Position numbers and translations under genes: made by a program | Source: Magicicada septendecula | Taxonomy: Eukaryota > Arthropoda > Insecta > Hemiptera > Cicadidae | Assembly (NCBI GenBank): GCA_034769895.1 | Contig: CM068373.1 | Span: 199,000,134-199,064,133, forward strand | Direction of reading: 5' to 3' | Length of the DNA stretch: 64,000 bases | Shown: one piece after another, positions 56,640-64,000 of the stretch | Layout of the letters: every line of letters starts with the position of its first letter | Numbering within the stretch: the stretch's first letter is position 1 | Notes under the pieces: generated by a model | Told to the model about the DNA's origin: nothing | The model's input: only the letters and a program-made list of their open reading frames with translations | The model's database searches: none

Positions 56640-57889
56640 TGTTTCTCTACCAAGTGAAAGTTTACTGTTTTATATAATAGCGTCATATATTGCTCAAGCA
56701 ATACTAATCCTATTTAAGTCGTACGTAGTATTAACGATTTTGATATTTTATAGTTTACAGTCAGCAGTAAATTTTTTAGGTTGTTAAAAATTATTCGAAT
56801 AATTCAGATGTGTTGTAAATTAAATTTTTTGGTAACTTAAAATGTAATACAACTTTGTTGAGAGTTATTGCTGGAACGATACTTCCTTTGTATTAGACTA
56901 GCCTTTTGGTGACTTCAGCATTATAAAGTGACAAGAAGTCACTGACAAATCCTACATTGTCGTTTACGATTGTATGGTGACAGAGACACCAAAACGTCTC
57001 GTCATCATGCAGATAACTGAGCGGTTCAAAAATAGGCTACAACAAAGTTGGAATTAACAAAATTAACACACATAATTAGCCAAACTGAGGAAAAGTATTT
57101 TACTCAATTTTCAAAGTTTGCCAAAATATGTTGTATAATATGAAACACACAAAAGAAGCATACATTTAAGTAAAGTGTGGGCAAAGTAAGATAATATCAT
57201 CATACATGTACTGAATGTCTACTGTTATTTTAAGTAAAATAACAACAATATTTAGATACCCCTCTATTATAAAAGTGATAATATAAAAAAGTGATAAACG
57301 TAACTAAATATTTAACTTAAAACTCACTTAAATGAAATGCTATTTTCAGAGTGCCGTAGAAGGAAGTAGAAGTAATGCGTAGTTCACTAAAGCGACTTTC
57401 TGAGCAATGTAGTGCATACCGAACTAAACGAAACGATCTTACACAATGGACGAGACTGTTCCAGAAATAGAGGACTATTCCAAGACTTTTAGTTCAACTC
57501 AATCGTGTATTTTTCAAAATTTTGAGTTTTCCACCCGCTTTTCCTACAGACGTCCATAAATAACTAGGCCTATGTGCTTAAATATAATCTTATACATTTG
57601 ATTTCTTTCAGCTTTGTAAAAACCTTTACTGCATATAAATTAATAAATTCCAATTATACAGCAGTACTGATGGCAGCGAAACATTCTCAAATTCAGTGTG
57701 GGTGTTTTGTATGCATATGATGAGTTTTAGGTTAGATACGCCATTAAATAGTTATCCGTTACTGATTATAATTCACTAATTTTGCTGTTAGTTTATATTA
57801 TCACTATCACTGCGAATATAAGTAGTAACGAGTAATCAACTTGTAAGGAAAAGTATTGATTGAATGGATTAGTTTGTATATTTTTTTCA
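56640..57889. other. AT-rich gene-free DNA
   Basis: Nothing was recognised on either strand. Confidence 0.4.
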
Positions 57890-57939
57890 ATTAAATCTAG
57901 GCTGAATGATCACTGTTGCACACCACTATATAAAAATTA

Positions 57940-57985
57940 TTCCGATTAGCGCTTTCAAGTTTCACAGCTCATCGTCAGATCGGAA
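57940..57985 (-). ncRNA. Hammerhead ribozyme motif, left Penelope terminus
   Basis: Same layout as the right-terminus copy, read on the minus strand. Stem I is 7 bp; CUGACGA, extra U, GAAA and AGCGCU are intact. Stem II carries one C/A mismatch (GAGCU with AACUU), so this copy may be weaker. Confidence 0.72.
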
Positions 57986-58438
57986 ATGAAACAAATAACC
58001 TCAAAACAAACACTTCACCCCCACACCACCCCACCTAGCTTACACACAACAAGCTATAAATCTAATGTCCGTACCCCACACCCTGAGACTTGTCTCTCCT
58101 TCTGGACAGTTACATATTTTTCTAGAAAATTCCTTGTGTTTCAGCGTTGTGTGTGTGTGTGTGTACACTTCTTTTAAACCTACCCGTCCTTCTCAACCAC
58201 AGATGTGGTTCGTCAGTCACACACCCTTATTTTAAAAACATCCAATTAGTCCTATACAAATTAATTCTTAATCTTATCTATCTGTCCTCTATCATTTACT
58301 TCTTAATTATGTTATAAAATATTTCTTCAGTATCAAATTTAATTTTAGTATAAATTAAATTGTCTAACCCTTTTTCTCTTTCTTTCAATATTTCTAACTC
58401 CTCCCTAAGCTTCCTTTCAACTGTGTAATTTACTACTT

Positions 58439-58930
58439 TTACAATTTCGTAGTCTTCCAAAGATTGACAAACTTGTGGTTGTTTTCTATGAAATGTCTTG
58501 CATATAACGAATTGGTTGTTCTATTACCTTCTCCACGTTTGTGGTCAGACAACCTGCATACGAATTTTCGTCCTGTCTCACCTAGGTACACTTTGTTGCA
58601 GTCTTTACATTTTAATTTATAAATTCCGCTTTTCTGTAATACTGGGATTTTTTCTATATTTTTATTCCTTATCTTATCAAATACCGTTTCACATTTTTTA
58701 ATAGCTATATCTACTCCGTATTTATTAAAACATTTTATAATTTTTCTAGTATGTGAACCTATGTATGTCAATGACCCTGCATAATTCTTTTGTTCTGGTT
58801 CTATTTTAGCTTTTTGTATGTTAACCCTTTTCATAACCTTATCCACTATGTTGGTGTTATAGTTATTATTCCTTACAATTCTTTTTATCGTTTTTAACTT
58901 CATACTTTTGATTCGGTCTCTTTTTAACAC
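58439..58930 (-). pseudogene. Penelope GIY-YIG endonuclease region
   Basis: 163 codons. After a basic linker (IKSMKLKTIKRIVRNNNY) come CKDCNKVYLGETGR preceded by GIYKL (the GIY and YIG-equivalent signatures), a catalytic-type Arg in GRKFVCRLSDHK, and HFIENNHKF, the usual order for Penelope endonucleases that nick target DNA. The frame differs from the RT frame and is separated from it by a stop and a frameshift near 58,960. The ATG at 58,930 is probably internal to the original polyprotein. Confidence 0.87.
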
Positions 58931-60010
58931 TTCTGAGCTCTATAACAAAATGAATTGATTGCCGCCATTTTATATCTATAAGGGTGGTAAGACTATCTTG
59001 GTATAATTATATCAGAATACGATTCTTTCCTAAATATCCCAAACTGTAGTTTCTCATTATCTTTAATTTCTATGTTTAAATCTAAGTAATTTATTTTCTT
59101 ACCTCCTATCTCTTCTTTAAATTGTAAGTTTTTATACTTATTATTTACCTCATTTATAAACTCATGCACTTCTTCTATGCTTCCTTCCCAAATTACTAAT
59201 ACATCGTCAACGTATCTAGTCCATAATTATTAATGACCTTTATACTTAGTGGAACTTATTAATTGCTTTTCAAAATCATTCATGTATATTTCTGAAAGAA
59301 TAGGGGATAATGAAGACCCCATAGGTAATCCTTTTTTCTGTATGTTCTGTATGTAAAACTTGTTATTAAACCTAAAATAGTTCTGATTTACACATTCTTT
59401 AATTACTTTAATCAACTGCTTTTTATACCTGTATTCTCCCATATTATTATAGTTAATTAACTTAGTAACTTTATTTACTGTGATATTGGTAAACATGTCC
59501 TTAACATCCAGTGATATCAATTTTGTAGTTTCTATAATTCTAATATTTTCTAATTTTTCTATCAATTTTACATTATTCTCTATGTTGTATTTTGTCCCAA
59601 ATTCATATATATCTTTCAGTACTATGCTAACTTCCTTTGACAATTTATAAATAGGTGCATTAATAAAAGAAACAATCGGTCTAATTGGTTTTCTTTCTTT
59701 ATGTATCTTAACCTGACTTTTAAAAGTTGGTGCTGTTGGATTACTTTCCAATAAATACTTTTTCTTATTTTCTTCTATAAATGTTATCTGTTTCATCATT
59801 TGTTTTATCCTTGACAGGTACTTACTTGTATAATCATACTTTATTTTTATATATGGTCCTTCACTTATAAATTCTTCCGTTTTCTTTATGTATTCGTCCT
59901 TTCTCAGTAGTACCATTGTATTTCCTTTGTCCGCCTTCGTAACTATAATATCATTCTTTTTTATTTTATTGTTTAGTTTAGTTACAGTTGATCTGAATTT
60001 TTGTTCATTT
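58931..60010 (-). pseudogene. Penelope reverse transcriptase region
   Basis: The frame is open from about 60,010 and contains the Penelope N-terminal signature VTKADKGNT. ATG 59,914-59,916 lies inside this signature, so it is not the original start. RT motifs follow: PTFKSQVKIHKERKPIRPIV, LISLDVKDMFTNI (motif A Asp), GLPMGSSLSPILSEIYMNDF (motif B). Two consecutive stops (TAATAA, 59,227-59,232) fall three codons before the catalytic YVDDVLVIW. The frame then continues with YLDLNIEI-type residues until a stop and frameshift near 58,960. It is inactive. The relation to telomerase-type RTs is known for this family. Confidence 0.88.
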
Positions 60011-60313
60011 TTTTAATTATACAAATTTTTCTTAAATATTTTATCTACTACATTCCCTACTTCCCACCTTATTCTTTTTTTATCATTTTCATTTCCTAGT
60101 TTTGTATTATGCTTTCGCATTCAATAATCGTTTTTTCTTGATTTGATTCTGGTGGCTCAAAAAATGTAATTGTAATGAAAAATTTGTAACTGTCCAGAAG
60201 GAGAGACAAGTCTCAGGGTGTGGGGAAGGGACATTAGAATTATAGCTTGTTGTGTGTAAGCTAGGTGGGGTGGGGTGGGGGTGAAGTGTTTGTTTTCAGG
60301 TTATTTGTTTCAT

Positions 60314-60359
60314 TTCCGATCTGACGATGAGCTGTGAAGCTTGAAAGCGCTAATCGGAA
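60314..60359 (+). ncRNA. Hammerhead ribozyme motif, right Penelope terminus
   Basis: Stem I TTCCGAT/ATCGGAA (60,314-60,320 with 60,353-60,359), CUGACGA 60,321-60,327, an extra U 60,328, stem II GAGCU/AGCUU with GUGA loop, GAAA 60,343-60,346, minimal stem III GCGC 60,347-60,350, and predicted cleavage after UA 60,351-60,352. A-GCGC-U is self-complementary, which would allow dimer formation. Confidence 0.78.
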
Positions 60360-60445
60360 TAATTTTTATATAGTGGTGTGAAACAGTGATCATTCTGCTT
60401 GTGATTTTAACCACTAACATAACTATCTTCATTAAATCTAGGCTG

Positions 60446-61899
60446 GATAAAAATTAATAACAGAAATTTCTTGTTTTTACTTTGTTTTCTTTGTGTCCGA
60501 CTACATTTCTTCTTACCGTTAACGATTACTGAAATCCGCAGTAATGCTACTTACAATTTTTTTTTATAAAATATTCAGATTTCTCTATGCTTGTTATTGC
60601 AAAAGCATCATGTTAATCCGTATTAATCACGAATTACCTTTCACCGTCGTAACAAAATCCGGGTTTAAAAATACATTAAAAAATGTCTGAATTTTATAGA
60701 CTTTACTCCTTAGTCAGGGTTTATAATATTTTACTATATAAAAATTCATATTATTCGTAAATATTCCCTCACCATTCTGTACCCATTCACTACTCACCAT
60801 TCACAAGTGTTTTTGGCAATACGCAAACACACTTTCACTATTTCACTGAAGCACACATTTCACTAACAAAAACTGTAGTTAATGTTATTAATATCTTAAT
60901 AATAAATTAAGACCGTAGTCTTACGGTAGTTATCTACCGTAGTCTTGCATTCCTGTAGCACTGATTTCATTTCTACATTGTTTCTTTACTGTCTCATTCT
61001 TTGCATTACGTTACATTAAGTAAAAAGTGTTATGTATATTTCTTCGCATACGTGTACATCCGTGTACTGTACAAGCGGTGTACTGTTTTCTATTGTAAAA
61101 AGTCTTCCGATGTGATTTGTTTTCTGTCTGAATTTTTCTCATGCTATCTGCCAATTTTAAAAGTTTTCTTCTGTAGTTTTGTTAGTAGACGTCCAATCTA
61201 CTACAGTTTTCTCATTCATTTGTAAGCTAACTTCATATCGTTTCTTATTAAGAAACTGTTGTATCTGTTTTTTTTTTTACAATTATCACTTGTGTTTAAC
61301 AATTGGTTAAATTCTGTATAATTACTAGAAATAAAAAAATTAACAATGAAATTAACAAACCCAGAATATTATTTTAGGTTACATTATCACAGAGATGCCT
61401 ATATGAATTTTAGAGTTGGGGTTTCATTATATATACGACTTGTTAATAAATAATTAAAATTAATGAAACAATAAAACTACAGGGTCCTTCTCAATTTTTC
61501 AAGCTACCGGAATTTTATACGATTGTTAAAGTTTGTAATTTTAGTTATCTTTCTTAGATTATGATTGCTCATCAATTACGATGGGTCAAAAAATATAACA
61601 CAAATTTTAACTTGTTGTTATAACACAACAATAAACTGTGTTGACGTTAAGGTACATTATGAGTAACTTAAATTGTAATATTGTAAAATTAAGTTCTGTG
61701 ATATTGTAATTTTCTCGTTGTCTTTAAAGAAAACATTTGATGATGTCAAACTAAATATCTCAACTCCTTTACACATACAAGGATACATACATACGCGCGC
61801 ACACACGCACACACACTCACATACACAAACACGTTCACTCAAATAATTGTTCTGTTGTGTTTGACATTTCTTTTGTATTCATACACAGGTACTGACGAT
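60446..61899. other. AT-rich gene-free DNA
   Basis: No gene was recognised. A short ACCGTAGTCTT direct repeat occurs near 60,912-60,945, and a CA/CACG microsatellite at about 61,797-61,832. Confidence 0.4.
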
Positions 61900-62404
61900 G
61901 ACAATAAACTGTGACGGCAGCGGTATGCGAACATCTGCTCTCCGGTACCAGCGGTGAACACAGCGAGCCAATCCGGCATCAGCATTCGGAGCGAGAGAAT
62001 CAGCGATCCCGGTTAGTTAATAAAACCTGGGGCGGCAGAAAATTTTTCGCTCTCTCGTCTACCCTGAGCTGTTGCCAAGGTAGGCTGCATCGTTCGTTTT
62101 CTTGTTCTTGTGTGTGGAATTTTTCATTGCACAACACAGGCTCCAGCTTGTCTGGAGCACAATATCTTCGCTATTTACCAGTCTATCATTTTGAAACTTT
62201 CACAAAGTGTTATATATAATTAGTGCTCTGTGTTACAATTGTGCGGGCAGTGGTGAACTCGAGTTTCTGGTGTTAGGGGTGTTTTGGTGTTCTCCGCTGC
62301 TGACTGTTGCCTGGTAAGTGTTGTAGCTTGTTAAGTAGCATACCACACTACCCAGCTAGCGATCCTTAACATCTCACCAGCCTAGGCTTAGGTTAACCTC
62401 GCCG

Positions 62405-63862
62405 ATGGCCGCACCCAACATTCCCGTCGGTCCTTCTCAGGGCCACGAAATCCCACCCGGCGGTTTAGCGCAACCTTTGCCGACCGAACCCGAGACATTG
62501 TCGGCTGGGTCGAGTGCCATGGAAACTGAGGAGTGGCAGACTGTGAGTAGCCGGAAACGGCGAAACAGTGGCGACTCCGCGGGATCCGGGCGGTCTTCCC
62601 AGCTGGGTCCTGCCACGGACAGACCCGCTACGGTCACCTTAATACCTACCCCGCCCCGGCGGTTGCCGCCTCTGATCTTTGACCGGCCTGTTGACTGGGA
62701 TAAGGTCATGCGACGACTTCACCGGGCCGCTCCTGCGAATACCCTGACTGCAGTTTTTCAGGGTGGCCGCTCCGTCCGGATCGAAACCACGACCATCGAC
62801 AGTTTCCGGCTCGCCCAGAAACTGCTGACTGATCGTGGTATCCCCTACTACACCTACTCCCTGCCGGAGGAGAGGGAACTCAAGGACGAGATCATCGGCA
62901 TCCCCGGCGATGTTCCCGTGCCTACAATTTCTCACGCCCTTGAACTTTTGGGCTTTACTGTCAGCTCAGTGACTCCTCTCTTCTCCCCCGGCAGACGCAT
63001 TCCCAGAAATGCCTTCCTTGTGAAAATCCTCAAGGTAGGGAATTTCCAAGCCATATATCAGGTAGACTCTCTCTTTTACCTCCGGGTAAAAGTTTCAGCT
63101 TTCGAGTCCCGACCCGGACCTAAGCAGTGCTACAACTGCCAGCGGTACGGGCACAGCAGTGTCTATTGTCACTACCCGACACGCTGCGTTCGTTGTGGTG
63201 AAGGTCATCACAAGGGCGATTGTCCTCGTGAACGTACCGCCACTGCCACGTGCGCAAACTGTCGCGAACCACACCCGGCAAGCTCTCGCCAGTGTAAAAG
63301 CTATCAAGACGCCATAAAGCGCATCACCAAGGACCAAAAGCCTATCCCACCTGCCCCGAAGAAACCCTCAGCCCCAGCATCTGCCGCCCTGGCGGCCCCA
63401 GTTCCGGCTACCTCGTCTGCGCCTGCAGCCGCTGTAGTCTCCCCGACCTGCCCAGTGCCTGCCGGAGCGCTCAGTTACGCGGCAGCCGCCGCCTCCGACA
63501 CATCTTTCCCTCCTTTGGCCTCGTCGCGAAAGCAACCCGCGCCAAAGAAGAAAAAGTCATAGACCACCATCTTCACGCAGCACAAGCCCGCTGCACCCAG
63601 GTCAGCATCTGCCCCAGCTCCCAAAGAGCCTCGGCAGCCTACACCTAAACCTCGGCCCGATAATGGAATCATGTATCGTGTGCCCCCGCCCACGCCGCAG
63701 GCGCCATCGACGGAGGAAGGGTCCTCGGACCCGACCTTTGCCGATCGCTTGCGTGTCTGGGTTGAGACCCTCATCCCCCAAATCTTGGCTGCCAAGGACG
63801 TCCAGTCTCTGCTAGTCACCATTCTTACCTCACTCATGACTCTCCTGCCTCTCAATGTCTAG
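62405..63862 (+). pseudogene. Jockey-type ORF1 (nucleic-acid-binding Gag-like protein) with one amber codon
   Basis: From ATG 62,405: a disordered N-terminus, a conserved region of the PRE_C2HC type (residues about 95-230, including PARNAFLVKILK-like RIPRNAFLVKILKVG), then three zinc knuckles (CYNCQRYGHSSVYC, CVRCGEGHHKGDC, CANCREPHPASSRQC), then an Ala/Pro-rich tail. TAG at 63,560-63,562 interrupts the frame. The same frame stays open afterwards and ends at 63,860-63,862 with a hydrophobic-helical C-terminus (LIPQILAAKDVQSLLVTIL). The protein would coat the LINE RNA and aid targeting. The single stop may be a recent mutation. Confidence 0.88.
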
Positions 63863-64000
63863 GCCTCTTCGGCTGGTGGCATGGAACGCGTGTGGCGTTC
63901 CGTCTCGCCGAGCCGAATTGGCTAACTTTGCCACTGAGTATGACCTAGATGTCATCCTACTCTCCGAAACTTTCCTTACCCCTGCTGCTTCCTTTAGCTT
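63855..64000 (+). CDS. Jockey-type ORF2, N-terminus of the APE-like endonuclease (partial)
   Basis: ATG 63,855 overlaps the ORF1 end as ATGTCTAG. The first 48 codons contain LRLVAWNACGVPSRRAELAN and VILLSETFL, the opening strands of an exonuclease-endonuclease-phosphatase fold with the metal-binding Asn and Glu. The reverse transcriptase would follow outside the window. Confidence 0.85.
   Translation, partial: MSRPLRLVAWNACGVPSRRAELANFATEYDLDVILLSETFLTPAASFS

Larger units (their letters stand above)
57905..60430 (-). mobile_element. Penelope-like element with inverted termini
   Basis: It is flanked by a 15-bp duplication ATTAAATCTAGGCTG at 57,890-57,904 and 60,431-60,445. The termini are 210-bp inverted repeats (57,905-58,114 and 60,185-60,394), near-identical, each with a hammerhead motif. 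A 36-bp unpaired segment lies between the right repeat and the right duplication. The coding strand is minus: reverse transcriptase first, GIY-YIG endonuclease last, the standard Penelope order. The ORF is decayed by stops and a frameshift. Confidence 0.92.
61905..64000 (+). mobile_element. Jockey-type non-LTR retrotransposon, 5' part (runs off the window)
   Basis: GC content rises sharply at about 61,900, where the element probably begins. A leader of about 500 bp precedes ORF1 (62,405) and the start of ORF2 (63,855). The exact 5' end is not marked by any repeat I can see. Confidence 0.8.

Noticed and set aside
1-64000. CRISPR arrays, bacterial operons, rRNA genes
   Set aside because: No regularly spaced repeats, no prokaryotic gene organisation and no rRNA-like sequence were seen.

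Overview
The window is eukaryotic, AT-rich and dense in transposable elements. The element set (Ty3/gypsy LTR elements, a Penelope-like element, a Jockey-type LINE, pogo/Tigger and hAT DNA transposons, a tRNA-derived SINE) suggests an arthropod, probably an insect; the species cannot be told from sequence alone. I see no host protein-coding gene I can defend, no rRNA or functional tRNA gene, and no CRISPR array. Nearly every recognisable ORF belongs to a transposon.

Layout. 1-5.4 kb is AT-rich intergenic DNA with a long GA microsatellite. At 5.6-7.1 kb is a 5' piece of a Tigger-like pogo element, flanked by an 88-bp duplication of host DNA. At 7,828-11,713 is a complete-length but mutated hAT element with an 8-bp target duplication. 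At 13,999-14,400 a 184-bp inverted repeat carries a hammerhead-like motif in each arm. At 16,459-17,327 is a short non-autonomous hAT element. 17.3-26.9 kb is gene-free. At 26,907-30,386 is a second pogo-type element with TA target duplication, introns and subterminal repeats.

From 31.2 to 56.2 kb lies a nest of LTR retrotransposons. The outer one (called gypsy-2, minus strand) has LTR pieces at 31,245 and 55,818, an integrase piece at 36.3-37.35 kb and protease plus gag at 53.2-55.7 kb. Inside it is a plus-strand element (called element C: 2-kb LTRs, gag with an acidic tail, no pol seen). Inside element C's 3' LTR is a third element (gypsy-1, minus strand) with intact coiled-coil gag, capsid gag and pol frames. 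One deletion running from the gypsy-1 5' LTR to the gypsy-2 protease would explain the three truncated ends. A tRNA-derived SINE sits in the gypsy-2 left LTR. At 57,905-60,430 is a decayed Penelope-like element (reverse transcriptase plus GIY-YIG endonuclease) with 210-bp inverted termini, 15-bp target duplications and a hammerhead motif in each terminus. The window ends in the 5' half of a Jockey-type LINE (ORF1 and the start of the ORF2 endonuclease).

The two most informative signals are RNA-level. First, two unrelated sequences (14.1-14.3 kb and the Penelope termini) share a minimal hammerhead architecture with a 6-nt self-complementary stem III and the same extra U, which fits cleavage as dimers. 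Second, both gypsy elements carry a -1 frameshift cassette at the gag-pol junction with matching geometry: a stop in the -1 frame directly before a slippery heptamer, 12 nt to the gag TGA, and a hairpin with a 17-nt loop.
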